NCBI RefSeq assembly: GCF_042477335.2 | Contig: NC_091260.1 | Location: forward strand, 54,579,001 to 54,643,000 | From: Ovis canadensis | Taxonomy: Eukaryota > Chordata > Mammalia > Artiodactyla > Bovidae | Length of the DNA stretch: 64,000 bases | Direction of reading: 5' to 3' | Shown: positions 24,201-36,200 of the stretch, one piece after another | Numbering within the stretch: position 1 is the first letter of the stretch | How the letters are laid out: each line of letters begins with the position of its first letter | Program-made: the position numbers and the translations under genes | The notes under the pieces: model-generated | What the model was told of the DNA's origin: nothing | Database searches by the model: none | Seen by the model: only the letters and a program-made list of their open reading frames with translations

Positions 24201-27200
24201 CCACTGACGCACATATGTCCCCCTCTCTCTTTACTCTTGAATGTGTATTTCCCCTCTGATATTTGTCACGCTAATTGCCAGTTTCTCAGCTTTTCGTTTT
24301 TAGCCTAGTTGTCTGACTTAGGATTTACTTAGTCATTCAGCCAACGTGTATTGCATTTCCATTATACACACCAGCTATGCCAGGCATTGGAGACAAAGAT
24401 GACTGTGACACCAAGGGAAACCAGTGTACACCTCTAACTGGAACACACCGACAAAAAGCAGGCATGTGGAGGAGAAGTAAGAAATTGCACTGGTCGATCC
24501 AGAACTGTGATTCCCCACTTCTTTTGTCACCATCCAGTACTGGCAGGGGTATCTGCCTTCTCACTGATTTGAGTTTGCAACTTTCACATGCAGTAGACTT
24601 CTGTAAAATGCAGTGCTTCTGTCTCCAGTTGGATTGGGAGGTTGTGTCCAGTGTGCAGGATAAATATGTGTTTGTTTAAGACTCCAGTGGAAGTTTCCAC
24701 AGCATAGGACATGGTCTGTTGCATCTTCCGCTTCTAAGAGCAGCAGGCTGAATGTCGATGTGTCTGCCTAATGCATATTTTTCTCCTTGTCAAGTTACGG
24801 GGTGACCGTGACTTGGTGGACAGATTTTAGGGCACTTTTTTACTTGTGCAAAAAAAAGTCTGTTTTTGACTACCACACCCTTCCAGAGGTTTACAGTTCA
24901 AAAACCACTTCAGCTGAAGGCTTGAAATGTGCTTTACTTAACTGGAGCCCGGTGCTGGATTCTCAGCCTAGCGGAGGGCCACGCCACTGAGCAGCACAGG
25001 TTCCACAGCGGCGTGTCCGCAAACAGTGCCCGACTTCTTCGCTCTGTTTCCTTTCTTTTCAGATAATAGTACTGAATTTTGGGACACAGACATCAAATGG
25101 TTTTCCCTGCTGGAAAGTAGCAGCTGGCTGGACATAATCAGGTATTTCAAGGTGTTGTTTTGCTTGTAAATTTCACAGTTCTGTAAACCAAAGTAGTAAA
25201 GCAAACTGACAAATAATTTAACTGTTTTCTATTTCACAGTTAAATACTGTTAGGTCACATGTTCTGTTCAGGGCTCAGCTGGATTTTGCATTTGTTATTT
25301 ATTATTTCTGTGCATGTCTGATCAGAATTTATGAATATGCTACCTGCCCACACAGATCTGCTCCTGAGACTACGGACCAGGGATGGGAAGGCTGCGGAAA
25401 AGGGGGTGTGGGACCCCAGCATTCTAACTGAGCTGCTCTGCTCACCTCCAGGGAGGAGGCAGAGGGTTGGGAAGGTGGGGGGATGCTGAGTTTTCTGGTT
25501 TTGTTTTTATTTTGGGCAGGGGGTGGTTTGGTGACAATCAGGGATTGAACCTGCATCCTTGCAGTAAGTGTGGAGTCCTAACCACTAGACAGCCAGGGAA
25601 TTCCCAGGTGCTGAGTTTTTATTGCATACTTTTTAAAAGAATTCTCTATCTTTTATGTCTCTTACATATTAAATTGTTTTTTACTATAATGAGTGCCAAT
25701 TAGTCTTTCTCATTTGGGGGATTAAGTAGAGATTCTGAGAGAACAAAACTTTTTTCCCTGTCCTACTTCCTGTTTTGAATAGCTTCTCTCCATTGCCCTT
25801 AAACAGAGGCGAGGGCAGAGGGAGGCGCAGAACAGATATGACGCTTGGGTGAGAGCCAGTGAGAGATTGGCTCCAGCCCCAGGGCACCTCTGAGGAAAGG
25901 GTGGGCCCCCCTCTCCCCTCGCTCTGCATTCTCCCTCAGACCTGCCTGGTTTGTACAGAGGAGCTGCAGGCCTCCAAACCCTTCTTAGCAAATAGGTTTT
26001 GAAGAGCCTGCTGCATGTCCCATAATTTGAATATATAATTGCAGGTATTGTCATAGATGTTATAAAATAAGAGGCCCTTTCTTTCTGTGGGGCGTGTAGA
26101 GAAGGTGTGTGTCCCTAACCAGGTGAAGAGCCTGGGGGAGGCACCCCCGTGGCAGGGTTATCAGTCCAGCAGAGGGAGCTGCTGATGGTGGCCACAGTTT
26201 CAAAGGGCATAGTGTGTCTAGAGAGACAAAGGGATTTCGGGACACATGGGCCTTTCCAGACAGGCAGATACATTTAGCCAATGATCCTGAATTAAACAAA
26301 ATGGGCCTGTAGCACAGCCTCCAGATATAGACATTTTAGGGTCTTACGAGGACTCACTGCCACACTCAGGTATAAATCTGCAGTAAGAATTCCCAGTTGA
26401 GGAGTCGTCTAAGAGCATTTTTACGTCCGACTCTGGAATTCCCTTCTGAAAACTATAATAACTATATAAAAACTATAAGCAGATGAATGTCTTGCAGTAC
26501 CTGAATAGTGTAAACAATAAATTTGTTTCTTTTCTGGAGAATTTTAGTATGATACAGTAAGTGAAATGGAAAACTGAAGATCAAGTTAGATTGCCTCTGA
26601 ATTTCTTGTTGTTCATAATACCAAGCTCAAGATCTATTATCTGTTTTACTTGTCTCTCTCCTTATAGGCGCTGCCTGAAAAAAGCAGTAGAGATTATAGA
26701 ATGTCTAGAAGCCCAAAACATGAACGTTCTTCTTTTAGGTAATACATTTAAAGCACAAAGGGTGGTTTCCTTTTTCATTTACTTGGGGTTCTGTTTCTGT
26801 ATATAGAGATTTATGTAAGTGGAATTGTCTTATAAAGTGAAGTCGGTCAATCATGTCCAACTCTTTGCAACCCCATGGATAGTAGCCTACCGGGCTCCTC
26901 CATCCATGGAATTTTCCAGGCAACAGTACTGGAGTGGGTTGCCATTTCCTTCTCCAGGGGATCTTCCCGACCCAGGGATCGAACCCAGGTCTCCCATGTT
27001 GCAGACAGATCCTTTACCATCTGAGCCACCAGGGAAGATTGTCTTATAAAAGGAGTGAGCTAGTGTAGAAATCCTACTCATACTTTTTACCCTGACCTTG
27101 GAATCCTTGCCTTGGATTTCATTGTTACAGTTTAAAAATACATTCCTTCACTTGGAACTTGGCAGACGTATCCGCAGCCCAAGAAGGAATTGTTTGGTAT

Positions 27201-30200
27201 CTTTACCAAAGCTCACATTTTGTGATATTTGGGGGTTTTGTTTTATACTAACTCGGTTAAAGTTTGGATGACCTTTTTTGTATGAAGACACCCATGGATA
27301 GTTTAATTGTTATTTCTGCATCTTTGTGTCTGACAACTTTGTGCAGTTGTTGCAGAAACTGTGTGGTCCACGATTTCCTTTTCCGCAGTGGACTGAAGTT
27401 GCTGTACATGTGGGCCCAGTGTGTATAAGCCTCGTTCAACAAAGATTGTTGCTGGGATTGGTTAGATCTGAGCTAAAATACTGTCTGCCATATTGAATAT
27501 TTGAAGTTTCTTGTGGCCCCATGCTTTAAGCAGAGTGCCTCATGCTTCCACACCCTCAAGCTTTTATCATTTTTCTGACACTCTCTAGGAGAGTGTCTGA
27601 CTCCTGGGACTTAGCTTCTGTGAGCAGACCGGAAATGTGTCAGCCTGTGGCTTCTGTATCCTCTGACTTAAATTTGAACACGTGGACTGAGCACCTCCCG
27701 CATACAGAGCTCTATGCTTCTGCCTTCTAAAAGTTTACACCCTATTGAGTTTGAGAGAGAGCTGGCATAAGAGTGTTATTGAAAAAGATCTGGTTTACAG
27801 CGGCCGAACAGAGTACTGAGTAACTGGTGAAAAGGAGAGATAAAGACTGGGGTTGCTGAGAAGTACAAGTACCCAGGCCAGACTGCACCAACCCCAGAGG
27901 TGCGCAAAGTGAGGTGTGAATGGTCAGTGGATGAGGCTGAGCTGTGCCTCACTTCCCAACGGACGGCGGAGCTGTGTCTTCTCTGAAATCTCACTTGCTA
28001 GCCACTCTTCCTGGGGCTTGTAGGTGTACTGATAACATATTTCATACACAAGAAGGAAGATTCTCTTGAAAACCAAAACTTGTTTCAAAAGAAAGATGAA
28101 TAGAAAAATCTGTTTCTTCTGAACCCTGGTGTTCCCATAGTTTAGACTTTTTCCCTGAGAGATATAGGAGCACAGTAAGCCTGGCCCTGGAATGCTTCCT
28201 GGCCCCGCGGTCACAGGAGAGGTTAACAGTGCAAACACCTCCCTACTTAGGATTCATTCTGAAGTTTCTCTAACCCTGTGAATACCAGAACCATTGTCCT
28301 CGTGGACGTTTTAAAATAGCAACTTGAGTGGCACTTCTTTTTGTAAAGTAGAAACTACGAGGATGTAGACCTTGACTTTCAGGACTGGGAAATTCTTAAG
28401 ACAGATGCCCAGATGTAGACGTATGTTGTTATTTGCTATGAGTAGTGGATGGTGAACAAGGATGTGAGCGGAGTTTTCATCATGTGAGTTTTGTACCGTC
28501 GCCCGAGGGGTGGACACATGGCTTATACTTACCAGGGAGAGTTTCACCTCTAGGCTAGGCAGGCCCCTCTGTGCTCAGACGGAAAGGCAAGAGCCCTGGA
28601 GCTGACAATCAAAGCAGTTTGGTGCAGTCCGAGAGTGTTACCCTTTCTCCGAAGCAGAGGCAGTGGAGGAAAGGTGGCTGAGAAGCAGCTGAGCCGTGAA
28701 ACAATGAGCTCAGGGATGGCGATCCTGATGCCCCAGCTGGGAGGGTTTTAAACTTGGTCTGTGGAGCCCAGCAAGCCGCCATACTGTGCCCTCATTGTGT
28801 GGTGCATCTGACGCCCCCGTGCTGACTCTGGGTTTGCCGAGTTGCATCTATTCACCAGTAAGGAGTCCATCGTTAGTGCCAGTGTCCCTTGGAGCCAGTG
28901 CCAGCCAGGCTAGAAGTTTGTCTCTCAAGCTGAACATGTTACCTTTTGCCACCAATGGCCCAGCCATTTTTGGGAATTAGAACTTGACTGTTGGGGTAGA
29001 CGTTGGTGTGGGGGCCCTGCTTTTGCCTGCGCCCTCCGCAGCTCTTTTAACACTTGGTCCCCTCTTTCCTCTCTGCACTGTTGCCCGGCAACCCCCGCCC
29101 GCCCTCACCACCACAGAGGACAATGCCTCCGACCTCTGCTGCCTCGTTTCTTCTCTGGCGCAAGTGATGATGGATCCCCACTGTCGAACGATTTTCGGTT
29201 TCCAGAGCCTTGTCCAAAAGGAATGGATCATGGGTGGCCACTGCTTCCTGGACCGCTGCAACCACCTCCGTCAGAGCGACAAGGAGGAGGTGAGTGTCCT
29301 CGGCACAGACCTGGGCAGCCTCGGACACACGGAGCCCTGTCTCTCCTTTAATACCTGCACAGCGCACACCTTAGGAGCTTGTCAGGAAGGCGAGGACAGG
29401 TCACTGGTCGGTGAGTGTGAATGATTTAAACACTGGAAACCCTTCCTAGGGAAAAGGGATATTTATTAAGAAGTGTGTTCAGAAACTTCTCTTCTATATT
29501 GTATGTCCCAAGGGTGTGTTATAGTTCACGGTGGAAGTGATGTTGACTTGTAAAACTTAAATAAAAATGAACTCAGTGGGACTCCCACAATTTCTGGTAA
29601 GTTAGTCTTTGCAAAAAGTAAATAGGGTACAAGTTTCCCTGTATATGCATAATAACACACAATAACAAGAAAATACATAATAATACATACAAAATACATA
29701 ATAACACATAATAATAAGAAAATACATAATAACATAAAGTAAATTTCCCTTGCAATGAACCCTTTCAAAATAAAGCCCAGGGTTATGTGAATGCTATCCA
29801 TTACCTGGGCCTTCGCCATGATAGCTGCAGGCCTGGGCTTCTGAATTCAACCACCGGAGAGATAGCGAGACAGTTCAGTTAGTGAAAATGAGTGTCCCCC
29901 CACCCCCAAACTGGGATGTACTTGTGTTGGTTAACAGCTGTGCCAACTGCGTTGGCTGCATTATTAGCAACCATGGAAGGAAAAATGAAAACATGTAAAC
30001 TGTAATTAAATCACCTGCAGAGCTAACAGATGCTAGCAGGGCGGCTGGTGGTTTTTCTTCCCCCAGATAATAGGCATGTCTGTCTGCGGTGCTGGGCAGC
30101 TTGACACAGCGGCTCTGGAAACAGAGCTGAGGCTTCTGCCCATAAAGGCTTGGTGTGTCCTGGGAGACCAGGCCACCCTTGCTGGGCCTGCAGATTTCTC

Positions 30201-33200
30201 TGAGGACTGGTCTGCACTCATCCGTGTCCCGTCAGGCTGATGATGAATATGCATCACCATCTTTCGTCTTAGAAGGGACTTGCCTTTCTGAGACACTAAT
30301 TCGAAAGGTTGATGGCACTCAAATAACAGAGCTGGTACTGTGTTGGGAAGAGGGTATTTTTGCACGTCTTGTGTAGTCTGTGTATCTTGAGAGCAGGGGG
30401 ACTGACGGGCACCGTGTCTAAAGGGGAAGAAGCCCCAGAGCAGATCCACCCGCTCACCCAGGGCTGGGAGGAATCACCTGTACTTTCTGAGCCCATTTCC
30501 CTGACTATGCTATGAGATTCAAATATTTTCAACTCTTATCTAATGCCACTGAACGTAAAATGAGGTGTGAGATAAAGTTGCCACGTAGACCTTTCTTCAC
30601 ATCTCAACATCAACACCGTGGAGTTTTGACGGAAAACTGGGTGGTCCAGTTTGTGATGTAATTGACGCATCACAATTGACTGGACTGAGTCAAGAGCTGG
30701 ACTGCCAGCTCCTGCCTCTCAGGAGCTGTGTGTGAGACCTCAGCCTGGCTCAGAAATGGAGAGACCGTGACGCAGTCTGCCTGTCCACCTGATGGGGTCA
30801 CTGGTGACTGAGGAGGAGCACTGGGGAACGACAGGGTGCCCTCAGAAACTCTGCTAAGAAAGAGCTTGCCTCTGAAGCTAATAAAAGAGGCCATCGATGA
30901 AAAAAAATGCATTTGTGAAAAATGTTAGAAACTCATTTTTGCCACTTCTGCTTTCTCTCCCATCCGCTTTCTCTTCTGGGCCCTCATTGTCTGGGCGGTC
31001 ACTCAGTCTTTGTGACCCCATGGACTATAGTCCGCCAGGCTCCTCTCTGTCCATGGGGATTCTCCAGGCCAGAATACTCGAGTGGGTAGCCTTTCCCTTC
31101 TCCAGGAGATCTTCCCAACCCAGAGATCAAACCCAGGTCTCCCACATTGCAGGTGGATTCTTTATCGTCTGAGCCAACAGGGAAGCTCTGTTGTCAGGGC
31201 AGAGAAAAGAGTAATCACAAAATTTGAAGAAACCGAGCAGTTTGTGGTTTTTTTGTTTGTTTGTTTGTTTGTTTGGTGTTTTTTTGGTAATACAGTGCTA
31301 CTAGTGAGGAGAGTGGCATTCTTTGGTGCGGAATAGTGCTTCACTTGAGGTTCAGAGTTAGCGTTTCCTGTCCTCAGGCTCAGTTGCAACTGCTCTTCTG
31401 CCAGCGTCGATGGGCAAGGAGATTCTCCATCTTGGGAATGTCTTTCCCATAGGGAGCTACTGCCGAGTCCTGAGGTTAATCCACGGGTGTGTGGTTTTTC
31501 AGTCAAGCATGTTTGTCTCTGCTGATGGGATGCAGTTGGGAATGGCAGTCACCTGGAATGTGCTTCCCAGAGCATGCAGTGCCCAGAGAGGCAGCTGTCC
31601 AGGTGGCTGCACTGTACCCGGGACCACTGGCTTCGGACCGTTGGCACCCCTCCATCACACGCGTCTTGTCTTCACGTAGGCTCCCGTGTTCCTGCTCTTC
31701 TTGGACTGCGTGTGGCAGCTGGTGCACCAGCATCCTCCAGCGTTCGAGTTCACAGAGACGTACCTGACCGTTTTGTCTGACAGCCTGTACATACCTATTT
31801 TTAGCACCTTCTTCTTCAATTCGCCTCATCAAAAAGATACAAACGTGGTAAGAGTCGCTCTTAGGAGCCTGTGTATTGAAGAAGCCGTGTCTAACAAGTA
31901 AGACGTAAGAGGAGCGATGATGAAAATAATATTTTCTTTATAACAGTGATTACACAGAGGGCCCTGTTCTGAGTGCTCTCTGGGTATTGATATGTAATCC
32001 TCAAGTCCGAATTATTATTATCTCTGAGAGTGAGTCACTGAGACAGTGAGGCTGTCACTGTGGGTCACAGGGTAAATATCGGGGCTGGGAGCCAGTGTGA
32101 GAGCTGGGGATTCAGCACGTTAAAAGTGGTCTTTATGAACAGCTCAGATGCCGTCTCTTCCACTTGACGGATGCCAGGAGTGACTCAGAAGAGAGTAGAG
32201 GCGGAGGAGGGGAGCTTGGCTTTCGTTCTCTGCCTTAAACATCTTTATAGTCTCTCTTGAGGCCCTGCTCCCGGGGCTTCAACTCGGCACTATCAAGGCT
32301 CCGACTAGCCCTCTGGGGGCCTGGAGTGTGCTGGAGCTGCCCTCCTGGTGGATCTTACCACATCCCACAGGGAGTGGGAAACAGAGCCCGGGCCTCCAGT
32401 CACGCAGCCTTGCTGCTCACCAGCCTCATTGGCCTCAGGTGGTTCACTTCGTTTTCCCAGCCTCCATTTCCCCAAAGGTAAATTGGAAAAATAGGAGCGA
32501 CCTCATGAGGGGTGTGGTGAGCGTGTGCAGTACAGTGGCTGGCGCAAGTTCCGCTGGAAGTAACGTGTCCTGCCTCCTCCCCACCGAAAGCCATCGGGGA
32601 GCGACCACCGATGGCCACAGCCTTCACGTGCGGCGCCACAGAGGCTGGGTACGCCGTCCTGGAGCCTGTCTCTCCGCACTGTCTGCTTTGCTCAGCCCTC
32701 CCTGAAATGCTGTGACCTATGCTTGTTTTGGCAGGGCAGGGAGAGCCAGGACTCACAAAGCAAGCCTTTGAATCTTCTCACCGTGTGGGATTGGTCCGTG
32801 CAGTTTGAACCCAAAGCCCAGACGTTGTTCACAAACCCTCTTTACATGGAGAAGCCAAAACTGGAGAAAGTCCAGCGGAAAGGAACGCATTTCAAAGTAA
32901 GATTTGTGCATGTCTAACCCACTCGTCTGTGCAGAGATCTCCTTGTCTGGAAGGATTACGTTTAATCTGTGGATTCTGGGCACATTCTCGCAGAGTTGAG
33001 ACTGTGATGGGCAGGTTGTCAGGGCCCCTGAGCATCCTTGCCTTTGGCAGATGCACGTTTGTCCTGAGTGTCACTGGGGATGCCACGGGGAATCGAGGGT
33101 GTCAGCCCTGCCCCAGTGTGACTGACAGAGCAGAGGGAACGCTGATCACAGGATGGGTTTTGTGTCATCTGTACCAGTTTAGGTATTCGCTAGCAAGGCC

Positions 33201-36200
33201 TCTCTTCATGCTAAAAATGGTGCTTGTGACTGGCATGTTCTGTCAGGGCCCACAGAGCTCTGGCACAACCACCTCCCCGCTCCATTCTGTTGGAGCTGGA
33301 AGATAGCCATGGGCACCACGTGAGCAGACGGGCCTGGCTGTGTTCCAGTATTTACAGAGGCTGGCACGGGCCAGATTGGGCCCGTGGGCTGTTATTTGCA
33401 GACCTGGGCTTAAATGACAAACATCAAATTATTTGGGTTTCCCTTTAGATATTTATTCCTGATTTTACTAGTTATTGAAACTCCGACATTCCCTAGATGA
33501 TGTATGATGTACATGGCATTTCTTGTTCTGCCTCCTGACTTGGGAGCCCCCCCACAAAGAGGAGAGCAGGGTGCTCAGTGGTGGTCACTCACAAGTCAGC
33601 ATGTCACTGCCTTCTCCACCACCATCTTTCTGGTTCAGAAGTCCTGCGGGGCTCCTGGGGGCCTGACCAGTTCTCCATTCTAAAGGGGCTTGGGGACCCA
33701 TGAGTCAGTGCCAACACTCACAGAAGATGCCTCTGCTGGCTGCCCCTTCACCCCTTCAAGGGTCCGCAGGCCCAGGCTGGGTGTTAGTGCTCTTGGTCCA
33801 ACCTCTGTCCTGTCTGCTGGGCCAGAGCTGCCCTGCGCTCCAGCATAGCCAAGCCAGAGGTCAGCTTTGTCGGTGCGCTGTGCCCCCTGGTGGCTGCACA
33901 CACACTTCCCGCCGGGCCACGGTGGCCCAGCTGCCCCCGCCAGAGGGGCGAGGGCACCCAGAGGTCTGAGGGAGGAAGTGAAAGCTCTGCCTGTAAGTCC
34001 ATTTCTCTGCCCAGGCCATGTTTTTCTGAGGGTCCCTTCTCATAGGTGGGAGTGGAGAACCTAAGGGCCCAGGTTGCAGGAGCTGGCCCGTGGGAGAGGC
34101 TTGAGCCGCAGGTCAGGGCATCTGAGGTTGTATTAGGTCATGCAGGGCCAGCGGTAGGCCGACAAGAACCTTTGAGGCCGTTGGGTAAGGGGTCCTGGTG
34201 TCAGGCCTGGGGCCTCTTCTTGGGGGGACAGGCAGCCTTGGAGATGTTCTGTAGAAACCAAAGAGCCATGGCCAACCACAGCTGCCCTGGGAATACCCAA
34301 TGGGCTCCCTGGGAATTATCCCTCAAGACTGTGGGGTCCGCTCAGGTGTGGGGTCCCAGCCTCAGCCCCAGGCCTTGACCAGGCTACAGGGACACAGTGC
34401 TGCCCCCACCTGGCCTGTCCAGAATGCTCCATTCACTCTGGGCTTGAGAGAAGGGCTTCCAAGACAGGGAGGGCTCTGTTAAGAGTTCAGGCTCCGTCCG
34501 GAGCCAGTCTGTGTGAAACCACACCTGGCACTTGGTAGCTGGGGCCTTTGCGGTTGACTTAACCACTGTGCCTTAGTTTTCTGGTGTGTAACGGGGGCAG
34601 TAATGGTGACTCTGAGGACCGGGTGAGTGGTTGCATGTTCAGCACTGAGCGTGGAGCCCGGCAGGCAGTGAAGGTCCCGCCTGCTTCCCTTATCCCTGAC
34701 TCACCTGGGTCACTGGGCAGAAGAGGCCGGCCCCCAGCTCACCTGCCCCCAGATGGAAAGTCGGGAATCCTGGCCGTCTCTGCCTCGGGGTGTTGTGAGT
34801 GGCTTTGCTTTCCTCTCCTGCCCCCAGATGGAAAGTCGGGAATCCTGGCCGTCTCTGCCTCGGGGTGTTGTGAGTGGCTTTGCTTTCCTGTCCTGCCCCC
34901 AGATGGAAAGTCGGGAATCCTGGCCGTCTCTGCCTCGGGGTGTTGTGAGTGGCTTTGCTTTCCTCTCCTGCCCCCAGATGGAAAGTCGGGAATCCTGGCC
35001 GTCTCTGCCTCGGGGTGTTGTGAGTGGCTTTGCTTTCTACGGTTTACTTTTACTGTCTGTTCTCCACTCCGTAATAAATACGAAGCACTGATAGGAACAC
35101 GTTACAGAGTTAGGAGCGTAGCCCCAAAATAAAACTTCTGCCTTCTCTTATTTCACATGACACCTCAGGAGTAAAAGAGATGGGGAGAAACAGCTCCTCC
35201 GCAGATTTTTACCTTTATCTTCAGGCACCAAGGATCTGTTGCAACCGTCTGACCATCCTCACAACCCTCTCCCAGTGTATCCCAAAATACAGCACCTAGC
35301 TTTGGCTTCAGGTCGAATTCCTGAGGAGGACAAGCGTATAGATGCTCTCAACATCTTCCACCCTGTGCAGCTCGTCGACAAGAACACCCGGCCCATTTAG
35401 ACAGTCCTCAAGTTCCTTTTGCTCCCATCTGTCTCTTTGTCCAAAAGAACCTTTCTGACTTAGGCTTGACCTCCCCCTGGATGTCTGACGTCCCACAAGT
35501 TAAGCCTGTAAGTTATTTCGTTGGAGCGACAGGCTCTTCAGGGCATTGGCACTTTCCTCACAGGTGTTCAGAATATTGTGGAAGCGAGCCCCCTAAGTTT
35601 TTCAGAGAAGAAACATTCTGCTCCCTTCACAAATGAATAGGCCTCATCTCCAGACTCCCCTGACTCTCTTCTTCTTCACTCATTTACCGGCTGCGCTGGG
35701 TCTTTGTGGCTCCACTCTGGCTTATTGCGATGGCCTCTCCAGTCGCAGAGCTCTAGAGCCTGGGCGCTGTAGAGCCTGGTGCACAGTCTTACTTGCCTCT
35801 TGGCATGTAGAATCCTTCTGGACCAGGGATCGAACCCATGTCCCCTGCATTGGCAGGCGAGCTCCTAACCCCTGCACTACCAGAGAGGTCCTCATCCGCC
35901 TGTCTTAACTTCAGCTTGTTCTTCATGAGTCCTTAATACCCTGCGCCTGGTCTCGCCCATTTGTTTAGCAACCCAGCGTGCATCTGATATGCTCATCGTG
36001 GAATAAACAGGTATCCCTCACCCACCCGCTGCCGCTTTCTCTCTGTGAGTGACGGCATTGTAATGAATTTGCGTTCACAGGGCAGTTCTCATGACTCTTC
36101 TTAAAGTAGGATTATGCTTTTTGTTTGTTTTTTTTGGATGGAAACAACCGTCACTGTGCTCTTGGGCTAACCAGAGACTTTTTTTATTTGTGTTCTCTCT

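Larger units (their letters stand above)
23123..25062 (+). other. MTMR12 intron 10
   Basis: It contains two CHR SINEs and an L1 fragment in a row (23726-24230), plus an AT dinucleotide spot at 23541-23553. I see nothing assignable in 23123-23700 or 24240-25062. Confidence 0.75.
29290..31679 (+). other. MTMR12 intron 13
   Basis: It holds an AT-rich repeat (29648-29735), a Bov-tA (30988-31186) and a TTTG run (31247-31275). I recognise nothing in 29736-30987. Confidence 0.75.

Noticed and set aside
22972-29424. Short open frames that could be read as separate genes
   Set aside because: Each is an extension of an MTMR12 exon; joined in frame they give a single protein.
34742-35037. CRISPR-like regular repeat
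   Set aside because: The units are direct tandem copies without unique spacers, in a mammalian intron.
34584-35132. 182-codon open frame on the plus strand
   Set aside because: It exists because the 75-bp repeat unit is a multiple of three without stops. There is no start context, family resemblance or conserved protein; the splice-cassette idea is reported separately as inference.
35308-35496. 62-codon minus-strand frame in intron 15 as a possible pseudogene
   Set aside because: I could not match it to any family, and the reading breaks on both sides.
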